Below, piece by piece: positions 8,969-19,508 of a stretch of 64,000 nucleotides of DNA; the first letter of the stretch is position 1; each line of letters opens with the position of its first letter. Under the pieces are notes generated by a model that worked only from the letters and a program-made list of their open reading frames with translations, was not told the DNA's origin and made no database searches. The stretch comes from Clostridium sp. (GTDB lineage: Bacteria; Bacillota; Clostridia; TANB77; CAG-508). The stretch spans positions 52,817 to 116,816 of the forward strand of contig JAHAKD010000007.1 in assembly GCA_018371855.1 (NCBI GenBank). Reading direction: 5' to 3'. A program made the position numbers and the translations under genes.

Positions 8969-9018
8969 ATAATCGATTGACCAAATTAGACAAAATAAAA
9001 TGTTTAAGGAGAAAGATT

Positions 9019-9552
9019 ATGAAAGAAGAATTAAAAGATGTAAAAAGAATTGCTATAGTGGGAGGACCAGGAACAGGAAAAACAACACTTGCACAAAAAT
9101 TATCGGAAATATTAAAATTGCCTGCACTTCATCTGGATAGCGTGAATTTTAAACGAAATTGGGAAAAAATAGACGATAAAACAAGAGATAGCATAATTTT
9201 AGAAAAGGCAAAAGAGGAATATTGGATAATTGATGGAAATTATGTAGGAACATTGCCAAAAAGATTAGAAAGAGCAGATTTAGTAATATTGTTAGATTAT
9301 TCTACAGCAAGTATTATAAAAGGAGTACTAGAAAGGACAATACGTAATTTAAATAAAGAGAAAAAAGAACTTCCTGGGTGTAAAGAAAGAATTAGTTGGC
9401 ATTTCTTAAAATACATGATTACATTTAGGAAAAAGAAAAGAAAGCAGATTAAAGAAAATATAAACAAAATACCTAAAGAAAAAGTTATAATATTTCGTAA
9501 AAGAAAAGAAGTAAATAAATGGCTAGCAAATATCCAAAATAAAGCTAATTAA
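9019..9552 (+). CDS. P-loop nucleotide kinase-like protein (FlaR/adenylate kinase-like)
   Basis: The 177-residue protein has an N-terminal Walker A GGPGTGKTT (residues 15-23), LHLDSVNF, the DGNYVG segment near 75, and a strand with VILLDY. These fit the small adenylate-kinase-related family annotated as topology modulation protein or FlaR. The substrate is unknown. The start at 9019 is chosen because AAGGAGAAAGATT precedes it; an ATG-like start at 8977 has no ribosome binding site. The C-terminal third is very basic. It stands alone ahead of the rplU promoter. Confidence 0.75.
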   Translation: MKEELKDVKRIAIVGGPGTGKTTLAQKLSEILKLPALHLDSVNFKRNWEKIDDKTRDSIILEKAKEEYWIIDGNYVGTLPKRLERADLVILLDYSTASIIKGVLERTIRNLNKEKKELPGCKERISWHFLKYMITFRKKKRKQIKENINKIPKEKVIIFRKRKEVNKWLANIQNKAN

Positions 9553-9556
9553 GGGG

Positions 9557-9586
9557 TTGACAAAACTTGGAATGATATGGTAAAAT
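9557..9586 (+). promoter_or_regulatory. rplU promoter
   Basis: TTGACA at 9557-9562 and TAAAAT at 9581-9586 with an 18-bp spacer, directly upstream of the L21 leader. Confidence 0.75.
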
Positions 9587-9587
9587 A

Positions 9588-9690
9588 ATTACCTGTAAGC
9601 CGCCTGGGTCGGGCAACTAAATGTTAGCTATGCTAACTGCCTTGTATTTATGCTTAGCGAGTATACAAAAATAGGGAGGTGCATTTTATA
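9588..9690 (+). promoter_or_regulatory. Ribosomal protein L21 leader RNA
   Basis: The roughly 100-nt untranslated leader of rplU contains CCGCCTGGGTCGGGC and TTAGC-TATGCTAA pairing, typical in position and content of the Firmicutes L21 leader family. It is presumed to bind L21 or another product of the operon for feedback control. Family assignment is from context and sequence look, not from a covariance model. Confidence 0.65.
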
Positions 9691-10029
9691 ATGTACGCAA
9701 TAATCGAAAGTTGTGGAAAACAATACAAAGTAGCAGAAGGAGATGTAGTATTCTTCGAAAAATTAGACGTAGAAGAAGGAAAAAAAGTTACATTCGATAA
9801 AGTAATCTTAGTATCTAACGATGGAAAAATCGAAGTAGGAACTCCTAATGTTAAAGGTGTAAAAGTAGAAGGAAAAGTAGTTTCTCATGGTAAAGGAAAG
9901 AAAATCCGTGTATACAAATACAAAGCTAAAAAGAACTACAGAAGAACACAAGGACATAGACAACCATACACAAAGGTTGAAATTACATCAATAAAAATAG
10001 CTGCTGCAAAAGCTAAAGCAGAAGCTTAA
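9691..10029 (+). CDS. rplU: 50S ribosomal protein L21
   Basis: The 112-residue protein begins [14 protein letters not shown] and carries [19 protein letters not shown] and the GHRQPYT end, all hallmark L21 blocks. It binds 23S rRNA and L20 in the large subunit. The ATG at 9691 has GGGAGGTG upstream; an in-frame GTG at 9679 overlaps that site and is rejected. It is followed directly by rpmA without the usual ysxB/prp gene. Confidence 0.97.
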   Translation: MYAIIESCGKQYKVAEGDVVFFEKLDVEEGKKVTFDKVILVSNDGKIEVGTPNVKGVKVEGKVVSHGKGKKIRVYKYKAKKNYRRTQGHRQPYTKVEITSIKIAAAKAKAEA

Positions 10030-10070
10030 GATATAAAGAGAGATATTATCCACGAAAGGAGTGAAATTTA

Positions 10071-10340
10071 ATGGCACATAAAAAGGGTCAAGGTAGTGTT
10101 AAGAACGGAAGAGACAGTGAGTCAAAACGTTTAGGTGTCAAAAGAGCAGATGGACAATTCGTTTTAGCTGGAAATATCCTTATTAGACAAAGAGGAACAA
10201 AATATCATCCAGGTAAAAATGTAGGAATTGGTAGTGATGATACATTATATGCATTAGTAAATGGAACTGTAAAATTTGAAAAATTCGGAAAAGATAAGAA
10301 ACAAGTAAGTGTTTACGAAGAAACAGCAACTAATGCTTAA
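10071..10340 (+). CDS. rpmA: 50S ribosomal protein L27 (no N-terminal extension)
   Basis: The 89-residue L27 starts [16 protein letters not shown]. Many Firmicutes make L27 with a short N-terminal extension that the protease Prp removes, and prp lies between rplU and rpmA. Here the mature-type start is encoded directly after AAAGGAGTG and only 41 bases separate rplU and rpmA. The rest ([16 protein letters not shown]) is canonical. It reaches towards the peptidyl transferase centre. Confidence 0.97.
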   Translation: MAHKKGQGSVKNGRDSESKRLGVKRADGQFVLAGNILIRQRGTKYHPGKNVGIGSDDTLYALVNGTVKFEKFGKDKKQVSVYEETATNA

Positions 10341-10351
10341 GGTTATTAAAA

Positions 10352-10377
10352 AGGCAGGTTAGGAACCTGTCTTTTTT
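10352..10377 (+). terminator. Terminator after rpmA
   Basis: AGGCAGGTT...AACCTGTCT stem with a 3-base loop (one G-U pair) followed by a T-run. Confidence 0.85.
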
Positions 10378-10449
10378 GTATTTATAATCAATATTACGTG
10401 CAATAAATGTAATTATAATAGTGAATTTTAAATTTCAGTTATAATTTAA

Positions 10450-10478
10450 TTGTAAAAAACTAGAAAATATAGTATAAT
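10450..10478 (+). promoter_or_regulatory. trpS promoter
   Basis: TTGTAA at 10450-10455 and TATAAT at 10473-10478 with a 17-bp spacer. No T-box motif is seen in the short leader. Confidence 0.7.
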
Positions 10479-10512
10479 GTAGCAGAATTCACAATGATTG
10501 GAGATGGGCAAT

Positions 10513-11529
10513 ATGCAAAATAAAAAGAGAAGTTTAACAGGAGATAGACCAACAGGAAAATTACATATAGGGCATTACTTTGGTTCTTTACAAAATAGAG
10601 TAAAAATGCAAGAAGATGATAGTATAGAAAGATTTGTTATGATTGCAGACGTACAAGCTTTAACAGATAATTTTAATAATCCACAAAAAGTAAGAGATAA
10701 TGTTTATCAAGTTCTATTAGACTATCTGTCAGTAGGTATTGATCCAGAAAAAACAACAATCTTTTTACAATCAATGATACCAGAGCTTGCAGAATTAACA
10801 GTTTATTATTCAAATTTAGTAACAATTGCAAGATTGGAAAGAAATCCAACAGTAAAAACTGAAATTGCCCAAAAGAAAGATGTTTTTGGAGAAAGTGTAA
10901 CATATGGATTTTTGGGATATCCTGTAAGTCAAGCAGCAGATATAACAGCATTTGAAGGAGAACTAGTTCCAGTTGGAGAAGACCAATTACCTTTAATAGA
11001 GCAATGTAGAGAAATCGTAAGGAAATTTAATAGTATATATGGCGAGACATTAAAAGAACCAAAAGCAGTATTAAGTTCTAATAAAAGAATTAAGGGTCTA
11101 GATGGCAACGAAAAAATGGGAAAATCACTAGGAAATGCAATATATCTTTCAGACTCAGAGGAAGAAATAACTAAAAAAGTTATGGGAGCAGTAACAGACC
11201 CAAGTAGAATAAAAAAGGATGATTTAGGAAATCCCGATGTATGTATGGTTGCATATTACCATGAATTATTTACTAATCCAGAAGATGTTAAAGTTGTATG
11301 CCAAGAATGCAGGGAAGGAAAAAGAGGTTGTGTTGCTTGTAAGAAACAATTAGCAACCAATATTATAGAAAAATTAAGACCAATAAGAGAAAAAAGAAAA
11401 TATTATGAAGAGAGACCAGAGTTACTAGATGAGATATTAGTAAATGGAACTAAAAAAGCACAAGAGATAGCAAGAGAAACAATGAGAAAAGTAAAAGCAA
11501 ATATGAAGCTTAATTATTTTGATAAATAA
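10513..11529 (+). CDS. trpS: Tryptophan-tRNA ligase
   Basis: The product is a 338-residue class I aminoacyl-tRNA synthetase charging tRNA-Trp. The HIGH motif is KLHIGH (16-21), after GDRPTG, and the KMSKS loop reads EKMGKSLGN. A four-Cys cluster (CQECREGKRGCVAC) lies near residue 263 and may bind zinc. The start at 10513 is chosen for the GGAG nine bases upstream; in-frame TTG 10498 and ATG 10504 are alternatives. The gene is followed 12 bases later by obgE. Confidence 0.93.
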   Translation: MQNKKRSLTGDRPTGKLHIGHYFGSLQNRVKMQEDDSIERFVMIADVQALTDNFNNPQKVRDNVYQVLLDYLSVGIDPEKTTIFLQSMIPELAELTVYYSNLVTIARLERNPTVKTEIAQKKDVFGESVTYGFLGYPVSQAADITAFEGELVPVGEDQLPLIEQCREIVRKFNSIYGETLKEPKAVLSSNKRIKGLDGNEKMGKSLGNAIYLSDSEEEITKKVMGAVTDPSRIKKDDLGNPDVCMVAYYHELFTNPEDVKVVCQECREGKRGCVACKKQLATNIIEKLRPIREKRKYYEERPELLDEILVNGTKKAQEIARETMRKVKANMKLNYFDK

Positions 11530-12816
<1,287 letters not shown>

Positions 12817-12883
12817 ATAAAATAGTGCCTAAGTAGTACTAATATGTGAGAATATCAAGAAATGCTGTTAATAAACTAAAATA

Positions 12884-12916
12884 ATTAGGCACAGATTTTA
12901 TCTGTGCCTAATTTGG
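12884..12916 (+). terminator. Terminator after obgE
   Basis: A 12-bp perfect stem ATTAGGCACAGA / TCTGTGCCTAAT with a 5-base loop followed by TTGG. The sequence GTGCCTAA also occurs just downstream of obgE near 12826, so alternative pairings are possible. Confidence 0.75.
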
Positions 12917-12935
12917 TATAAGAGGGGAATTAAAA

Positions 12936-13697
12936 GTGATAGGGGAAAATATAAAAAAATTAAATGAAGAGTATTATATTTTTATTCAAAAAGGAGTATT
13001 AAAGAATTTTATTGATTCTAAGAAAAATGAGTTTTATCAAATTATTACAATAAAAGATAAGAAAAATAAAATAAAATTAAAAGAACTACCGGTGTTATTT
13101 AGCATACAAATAGAAAAAGGGACAAATTTAAAAAATATAATAAAAAACATTCAAAAGATATTAAAAAAATGCTATAGAAAGAAGCTTGATATAGGAATTA
13201 AATTTAAAGAAAAGAAAATAATAGGTGAGCTTATAGATGATAGTACTCAAGAAAGCAAAACAGATATAATAAAATGTTTAAAAGCAGTTTTTATTAAAGA
13301 AAAAAGGGAAAAAATAGAATATATTTATGACCAAGTATGTGAAAATTTAGATGAAGAATTTGCTAAAAAAAATTATTGCGATTTTAAAGATGATGTATGT
13401 ATAGGAAAAAGAAATTGTAGTGAAAGAGTAACAATGGGCTGTTGCCATAAATTTAAGCATCCAATAACCATGAATGGAGAATTAATGGAATGTCCATATT
13501 TAGTAAATAAGCATTGTTCTACCCAATGTATTACTTGTAAGCTATTTACTTGTGATGCAATTAAAGTAAAATTTAAACTAAAGGATATCCCACTTATAGA
13601 ATGTTTTTTTAATCCAATTCAAAAATTAATTGTAAAAACTAATTTTTTTACTAAGAGGGAAAAGATTATTGATAGATTAGTATTATTTTGTATGTAA
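12936..13697 (+). CDS. Cys-rich hypothetical protein
   Basis: The 253-residue protein starts at GTG 12936 after AGAGGGGA. It is not recognised. The N-terminal half is Lys/Ile-rich with mixed strands and helices. The C-terminal half has about 13 Cys in clusters (CDFKDDVC, C..MGCCHKF, MECPYL, KHCSTQCITCKLFTC), which look like a metal or iron-sulfur site. It is closed by the obgE terminator on one side and dinB on the other, so it is probably a single transcription unit. No radical SAM CxxxCxxC motif is present. Confidence 0.7.
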   Translation: MIGENIKKLNEEYYIFIQKGVLKNFIDSKKNEFYQIITIKDKKNKIKLKELPVLFSIQIEKGTNLKNIIKNIQKILKKCYRKKLDIGIKFKEKKIIGELIDDSTQESKTDIIKCLKAVFIKEKREKIEYIYDQVCENLDEEFAKKNYCDFKDDVCIGKRNCSERVTMGCCHKFKHPITMNGELMECPYLVNKHCSTQCITCKLFTCDAIKVKFKLKDIPLIECFFNPIQKLIVKTNFFTKREKIIDRLVLFCM

Positions 13698-13789
13698 ATT
13701 AAATATTTAGATTATTAGGGGGCAAATTATTTTGCTCTTTTTTATTGACAGGCAAGAACAAATGTTTTATAATAGCGATGGTGAAATAA

Positions 13790-14995
13790 ATGGAAAGAGA
13801 AATATTACATGTTGATGTAAATAATGCTTTTTTATCATGGCTGGCGGTATATAAATTAGAATGTGGCGAAAAGCTGGACATAAGAACGATTCCATCAATA
13901 ATCGGTGGGGATGAAAAACAACGACATGGAATTGTTCTAGCCAAGAGCAATTTGGCAAAACAATTTGGGATAAAAACAGGAGAACCACTATATAGTGCCA
14001 GGAAAAAATGTCCTACAATAAAAATTTACGAAAGTAATTTTAAAGTTTATAGAAAATATTCAGATATGTTGTATAAATTATTGCTAGAATATTCATATAA
14101 AGTAGAAAGATTTTCTATAGATGAATGTTTTGTAGACATGACGGAATTCTTAAATGGCAGAAAATTAATAGATGTTGCATACGAAATTAGTAAAAGGGTA
14201 AAAGAAGAATTAAAATTTACAGTTAATATTGGTGTTGCACATAATAAATTATTAGCTAAAATGGCTTCAGATTTTCAAAAACCAGATAGAGTACATACAT
14301 TATACGAAAAAGAAATTCCAAGAAAAATGTGGACATTACCAATATCTGAATTGTTTATGGTAGGAAGAAGAACGCTTCCTAAATTATATAATATGAATGT
14401 AAAAACAATAGAAGATTTGGCTAAGGTAGATAAAAATTTACTAATAAAAAAATTTGGTAAATTTGGTAAAACTATGTGGGAATATGCCAACGGAATAGAT
14501 GAGCCCGAAGTTGTATATACATATCAAAAACCAAAGTGTGTAGGAAATTCCACTACAGTATCACAAGATATAAATGATATAGAAAAAATAGAAGAAGTTT
14601 TATTAGCACTTACAGAGCATACAACATATAGGTTAAGAAAAATAAAGATGCTTTGTAATGTTGTAAGTGTACAGCTTAGAACAAGTGAATTTAAAAATTA
14701 TTCACATCAAAGAAAACTTGACTTTTCAACGAATTCAACTAAAGAAATATTTAATGCTGCAAAACAATTGGTAAGGCAATTATACAAAGGTGAGCCTATT
14801 AGATTGATTGGAATTCGAGTAGATAATTTATGTGAAGAAGATGAAAAGCAAATTTCAATATTTGAAAATAATTACACTAAAAAACAAGAAAAATTAGATA
14901 AAGTAGTGGATTTAATTAAAGATAAATATGGGTACGAAACTATAACTAGAGCTGGTGATATGAAACATACTAAAAATATAAATAGAAAAGATTAG
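13790..14995 (+). CDS. dinB: Y-family DNA polymerase (Pol IV-type, DinB/ImpB)
   Basis: The 401-residue translesion polymerase begins with HVDVNNAFLSW, the palm motif with catalytic Asp. It continues with GIVLAKSNLAKQFGIKTGEP, YSIDECF-type residues (FSIDECFVDMT) carrying the second acidic pair, the thumb HhH (KLYNMNVKTIEDLA) and the little-finger domain. It copies damaged DNA without proofreading. GATGGTGA lies before the ATG. The HVDVNNAF start, with Asn for the common CF, groups it with clostridial DinB variants. No LexA box was identified in the short upstream region. Confidence 0.93.
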   Translation: MEREILHVDVNNAFLSWLAVYKLECGEKLDIRTIPSIIGGDEKQRHGIVLAKSNLAKQFGIKTGEPLYSARKKCPTIKIYESNFKVYRKYSDMLYKLLLEYSYKVERFSIDECFVDMTEFLNGRKLIDVAYEISKRVKEELKFTVNIGVAHNKLLAKMASDFQKPDRVHTLYEKEIPRKMWTLPISELFMVGRRTLPKLYNMNVKTIEDLAKVDKNLLIKKFGKFGKTMWEYANGIDEPEVVYTYQKPKCVGNSTTVSQDINDIEKIEEVLLALTEHTTYRLRKIKMLCNVVSVQLRTSEFKNYSHQRKLDFSTNSTKEIFNAAKQLVRQLYKGEPIRLIGIRVDNLCEEDEKQISIFENNYTKKQEKLDKVVDLIKDKYGYETITRAGDMKHTKNINRKD

Positions 14996-15050
14996 ATATT
15001 GCAAAAACAAAATATATAGTATAAAATCTTTTAAAAAACGGAGGCAAAAA

Positions 15051-15899
15051 ATGACAGAAATAATAGATGGAAAAGGTTTAGCAAAAAAGATTAGAGAAAA
15101 TCTAAAAAAAGATGTAGATGAGTTAAAAAAGGAAGGTATTAAACCAAAATTTGCAGTCATTTTAGTTGGAGATGACCCAGCATCAAAAATATATGTAAGA
15201 AATAAAAATAAAGCTTGTAATGAAATTGGTATAGAATATGAAGAACATTTACTACCAGAAAATACAACAATGGAAGAATTATTAGCTTTAATAGATGAAT
15301 TAAATAATGATAAAAGTATTAATGGTGTATTATTACAAAGTCCATTACCTAAACATTTGGACATAAACGAAGCGTTTAAAAAAATAGACTATAGAAAAGA
15401 TGTGGATGGATTTAATCCAATAAATGTAGGAAAATTAGCTTTAGGGCAAGATTGTTTTGTTTCTTGTACGCCTTATGGTATTGTAAAGATGATAGAAGAA
15501 TATAACATACCAACAGAAGGTAAAAAAGCAGTTATAATTGGTAGAAGCAATATAGTAGGAAAGCCATTAATACAATGTCTTCTAGCAAAAAATGCAACAG
15601 TTACTATATGTCATTCTAAAACAAAAGAAATCGATAAAATTACAAAGGATGCAGATCTAATTGTAACTGCAATGGGAAAGCCAAAGTTTTTAAAGGCAGA
15701 TATGGTGAAAGAAGGTGCTACAGTTATTGATGTAGGAATTAATAGAATGGAAAATGGTAAGATAACAGGAGATGTAGATTTTGAGGAAGTTTCTAAAAAA
15801 ACATCATATATAACACCAGTTCCGGGGGGAGTTGGTCCTATGACAATAGCAATGCTTATGAATAATATCGTAAAAGCAGCAAAAAATCAAAGTAAATAG
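15051..15899 (+). CDS. folD: Bifunctional methylene-THF dehydrogenase/cyclohydrolase
   Basis: The 282-residue FolD interconverts 5,10-methylene-THF, methenyl-THF and 10-formyl-THF. Hallmarks are the active-site Lys region DPASKIYVRNKNKAC, GVLLQSPLPKHLD, DVDGFNPINVG, the Rossmann motif IGRSNIVGKP and the PGGVGPMTIAML end. ACGGAGGC lies upstream. A terminator-like hairpin follows before dprA. Confidence 0.97.
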   Translation: MTEIIDGKGLAKKIRENLKKDVDELKKEGIKPKFAVILVGDDPASKIYVRNKNKACNEIGIEYEEHLLPENTTMEELLALIDELNNDKSINGVLLQSPLPKHLDINEAFKKIDYRKDVDGFNPINVGKLALGQDCFVSCTPYGIVKMIEEYNIPTEGKKAVIIGRSNIVGKPLIQCLLAKNATVTICHSKTKEIDKITKDADLIVTAMGKPKFLKADMVKEGATVIDVGINRMENGKITGDVDFEEVSKKTSYITPVPGGVGPMTIAMLMNNIVKAAKNQSK

Positions 15900-15920
15900 T
15901 AAAAGGGTTTATATATAAAT

Positions 15921-15956
15921 AAAGGGGGAAGTTTTTACTTCTCCTTTTGTGCTTTT
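15921..15956 (+). terminator. Terminator after folD
   Basis: AAAGGGGGAAG pairs with CTTCTCCTTTT around a short T-rich loop, followed by TGTGCTTTTTT. Confidence 0.6.
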
Positions 15957-15968
15957 TTAGGAGGTTAT

Positions 15969-16811
15969 ATGACTTATAAAGAATTAGTTAATTGGATCAT
16001 GTTAGCAGAATATAAAAAAATTACAAATAAAAAGAAAATAGAGTTATTACATACTTATAAGAATATAAATGAAATATGTAGTATTTTTAATTTAAATCAG
16101 GAGGAGAAGATAGATAAATACATTAAGTATATGCAAGAAAAAAATATACAAATTATAAGCTATTATGATAAAACGTATCCACAACAATTAAAAAATTTAT
16201 ATGATGCACCAATTGTAATATATGCAATTGGAAATTGTAGAATTTTAAATAGTAAAAATAAAATTGCTGTTATTGGAGCAAGAAAAGCGAGTAACTATGG
16301 TATAAATATTGCTAGGCAAATAGGGATTTTTTTATCTAAGAATAATATTCATACAATAAGTGGTTTAGCATTAGGGATTGATGTTAATTCTCATTTAGGA
16401 GTATTAAAAGAAAATTCACTAAATAGTGCATCGGGTAGAGCAATAGCTGTTATAGGAAATGGATTAGATAATATATATCCATATCAGAATAAAGAAATTG
16501 CTGAAAAAATAATAAATAGTGGTGGCTGTATTATTTCCGAATATATTATAGGTACTAAACCATTAAAAAATAATTTTCCAGCAAGAAATAGGATAATAAG
16601 TGCTTTGGCAGACAAGCTGATAGTTGTAGAAGCAGAAAATGAAAAAAGTGGAACAATGATAACAGTAGATTTTTCTTTAGAATTAGGAAAAGAAATATAT
16701 GTTGTTCCAGGTAATATTAACAGTAAAATGTCAGTAGGAACAAATAAATTAATAAAAGATGGTGCGAAGATTATAACTGAATTTAATGATATAATAGATG
16801 AAGATTATTAA
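15969..16811 (+). CDS. dprA: DNA-processing protein DprA (Smf)
   Basis: The 280-residue DprA loads RecA on incoming single-stranded DNA in transformation. The Rossmann-like core has IAVIGARKASNYG, TISGLALGIDVNSHLG, NGLDNIYPYQN and FPARNRIISALAD. It ends soon after the core (ITEFNDIIDEDY), without the C-terminal winged-helix domain found in many homologues. GAGGTTAT is the ribosome binding site. Other competence genes are not in the window. Confidence 0.93.
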   Translation: MTYKELVNWIMLAEYKKITNKKKIELLHTYKNINEICSIFNLNQEEKIDKYIKYMQEKNIQIISYYDKTYPQQLKNLYDAPIVIYAIGNCRILNSKNKIAVIGARKASNYGINIARQIGIFLSKNNIHTISGLALGIDVNSHLGVLKENSLNSASGRAIAVIGNGLDNIYPYQNKEIAEKIINSGGCIISEYIIGTKPLKNNFPARNRIISALADKLIVVEAENEKSGTMITVDFSLELGKEIYVVPGNINSKMSVGTNKLIKDGAKIITEFNDIIDEDY

Positions 16812-16892
16812 AATTTACTTAAAAAACTTTATCTTTTATAAATTTTATAATATAATATTCATGATTTAAGTTTTTGCTTAAGGAGGGTAAAA

Positions 16893-19424
16893 ATGGGGAG
16901 TAAAGATATAAAAGAAAAAAGTAATAAAAAAAGAAAAAGTACCCATTCTAAAGGTAAGAGTGAAAAAGTAAAAAATCCAAGAAGAAAGAAAATATTAAAA
17001 ATCATATTAATTATTTTTGTATTATTTATTATTGCAATAGCAGGAGTATGTGCAGGAATATTTTTTGGACTTTTTGGTGATGATTTTAAAATTACTAAAG
17101 AAGATTTAATTATCGAAAATATGAATACAGTAGTACTAGATAAAGATGGCAATGAAATTGCTAATTTATCAGGTGAAGAAAATAGAACTGTAGTATCAAA
17201 GGAAGAAATGCCAGAATATCTACCAAAAGCATTTGTTTCGATAGAAGACGAAAGATTTTATCAACATCATGGTGTAGATATAAAAAGAACACTTGGAGCA
17301 ACATTCCAATATATTATTAATGGCGGATCATCTTCATATGGTGGAAGTACAATAACACAACAATTAGTTAAAAACTTAACAGCAGATAAAGATGATACTG
17401 GTGTTGCAGGAATGATAAGAAAAGTAAAAGAAATGTCAAAGGCATATCAAGTAGAAAGACTAATATCTAAAGACCAAATATTAGAACTTTATTTAAATAT
17501 TATCTTTTTAGGAGATAAAGCATATGGTGTAGAAGTTGCATCAAAATATTATTTTAATAAATCTTGTAAAGACTTAGATTTAGCAGAATGTGCATTTTTG
17601 GCTGGTATAAATCATTCGCCAAATGCATATAAACCATTCGACACAGATAATGCAGAAATGCAAGAAAAAATAAAGAATAGAACGAAGACAGTTTTAATGA
17701 AGATGAAAGAACTAGGAGCAATAACTAGTGACGAAGAATATAATGCAGCAGTAGAGGAAGTTAACAATGGCCTAGCTTTTAATAAAGGTGAGACAACAAC
17801 AAATGCAGCAAATTATTCTTATCATACAGCAGCAGCTATAAATCAAGTAAAAAATGATTTAATGGAAAAGAACAACTGGAATGCGGAATTTGCAGATTTA
17901 CAACTTAGAAGTAAAGGATATGTGATTTATTCAACAGAAGATGCTGCAATTCAAACAACAATGGAAGAAGAATTCAAGAAAACAGACAAATATCAAAGAA
18001 CTAGAAAAAATGATAATGGTGAAACAATAAAATCTCAAGCTGCAATGGTTGTAATAGATCATAAAACAGGGCAAGTAGTTGGAACTGTTGGAGGCCTTGG
18101 AACAGATGTTAATGCAGCAGGATTTAACAGGGCAACACAAGCATATAGGCAACCCGGTTCTACAATAAAACCAATAGCTGTAATAGCTCCTGGATTAGAA
18201 AATAAGGTTATAACTGCCGGAACCGTATATGCAGACGTTAAAACAAATTTCGGAACAGAAGCTAATCCATATGAACCTAAAAATGATTCAGGTAATTTTG
18301 AAGGTTCTATGACAATGAGAGAGGCAATTGCAAGATCACAAAACATACCTAACGTAAAAGCTATGTCAGAAATTGGACCATTAAATTCAATCAATTTCTT
18401 AAGAGAGATTGGAGTAAGCAAACTTGTTACAGCAAGTGAAAATAAAAAACATAATGATGAAGCTGTTCAATTAGCTTTAGGAGGAATAACAAATGGTATA
18501 AGTCCATTAGAAATGGCAGAAGCATATGCAATGATTGCAAATGATGGGGAATATATAGAACCAACATTCTATACAAAAGTAGAAGATAGAAATGGTAATG
18601 TAGTTTTAGAGCCAGAACAAGAAAGAAAACAAGTTATGACAGAACAAAATGCATATATTTTACAATCTATCTTAACAGCACCAGTTACAGAAAGTTATGG
18701 TACAGCAACATATTGTGCGATTTCCGGAATGGATGTTGCTGCAAAGACTGGTACAACTAACGATTCAAAAGATAGATGGCTTTGCGGATTTACACCATAT
18801 TATACAGCTGCAACTTGGTATGGTTATGATGAAAATAAAGAAGTAAATTATAGAGGAAGAAATCCCGCAGGACAAATTTGGGATGCTATAATGACAAGTA
18901 TAAATAAAGATTTAGAGAGCGCAAGATTTGAGGAACCAAGTGGAATTGTAACAAAGAGAATTTGTAGAGATACAGGATTACTTGCAAGTTCTAAATGTTC
19001 AGATACATATAATGAAATTTTTGTAAGTGGTACAGAACCAACTGAAACTTGTGATGGTGGAAGAACTACTGTTACATTGTGTTCTGAGTCAGGAAATATT
19101 GCAACAGAATATTGTCCAAGTACATATACAAGGACATATACAACAATCCCTGAAAGGGAGAAAAATGCTAAATGGAAATCTGATTACAGTGGTTACTATG
19201 GAAATGCTCCAACACAACAATGTACTATTCATACAAAGCCTGTAGAGGAACCAAAACCACCAACAAATACAGTTGATAATACTGTTACTACACCACCATC
19301 ATCAGACAATGAAACTTCAGGAGGAGAAACTAATCCACCAGAGTCAGGCGGAGGTTCATCAGGAGGAACTGATAATTCTATATCAGGCGGAGGAACAGAA
19401 CCACCAGCTACGACAACAGAATAG
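16893..19424 (+). CDS. Class A penicillin-binding protein (PBP1A-type)
   Basis: The 843-residue bifunctional peptidoglycan synthase has a basic cytoplasmic head (residues 1-35), a membrane anchor (about 36-62) and a GT51 glycosyltransferase with catalytic Glu 118 in IEDERFYQHHG. The transpeptidase has S423 in STIK, S482 in SQN and K618 in KTGTT. After about residue 690 comes a Cys-containing repeat-like region and a Pro/Thr/Gly/Ser-rich tail, probably flexible and cell-wall facing. GGAGGG lies upstream. A hairpin terminator follows. Confidence 0.95.
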   Translation: MGSKDIKEKSNKKRKSTHSKGKSEKVKNPRRKKILKIILIIFVLFIIAIAGVCAGIFFGLFGDDFKITKEDLIIENMNTVVLDKDGNEIANLSGEENRTVVSKEEMPEYLPKAFVSIEDERFYQHHGVDIKRTLGATFQYIINGGSSSYGGSTITQQLVKNLTADKDDTGVAGMIRKVKEMSKAYQVERLISKDQILELYLNIIFLGDKAYGVEVASKYYFNKSCKDLDLAECAFLAGINHSPNAYKPFDTDNAEMQEKIKNRTKTVLMKMKELGAITSDEEYNAAVEEVNNGLAFNKGETTTNAANYSYHTAAAINQVKNDLMEKNNWNAEFADLQLRSKGYVIYSTEDAAIQTTMEEEFKKTDKYQRTRKNDNGETIKSQAAMVVIDHKTGQVVGTVGGLGTDVNAAGFNRATQAYRQPGSTIKPIAVIAPGLENKVITAGTVYADVKTNFGTEANPYEPKNDSGNFEGSMTMREAIARSQNIPNVKAMSEIGPLNSINFLREIGVSKLVTASENKKHNDEAVQLALGGITNGISPLEMAEAYAMIANDGEYIEPTFYTKVEDRNGNVVLEPEQERKQVMTEQNAYILQSILTAPVTESYGTATYCAISGMDVAAKTGTTNDSKDRWLCGFTPYYTAATWYGYDENKEVNYRGRNPAGQIWDAIMTSINKDLESARFEEPSGIVTKRICRDTGLLASSKCSDTYNEIFVSGTEPTETCDGGRTTVTLCSESGNIATEYCPSTYTRTYTTIPEREKNAKWKSDYSGYYGNAPTQQCTIHTKPVEEPKPPTNTVDNTVTTPPSSDNETSGGETNPPESGGGSSGGTDNSISGGGTEPPATTTE

Positions 19425-19440
19425 TGTATGATAAAACAGA

Positions 19441-19482
19441 AGAAAACATCCTAAAAGAGATACTTTTAAGATGTTTTCTTAA
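19441..19482 (+). terminator. Terminator after the PBP gene
   Basis: AGAAAACATC-(C)TAAAAG pairs with CTTTTAA-GATGTTTTCT; a 16-17-bp imperfect stem with TT after it. Confidence 0.7.
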
Positions 19483-19508
19483 TAATATAAATAATGAAGG
19501 AGGCTACT

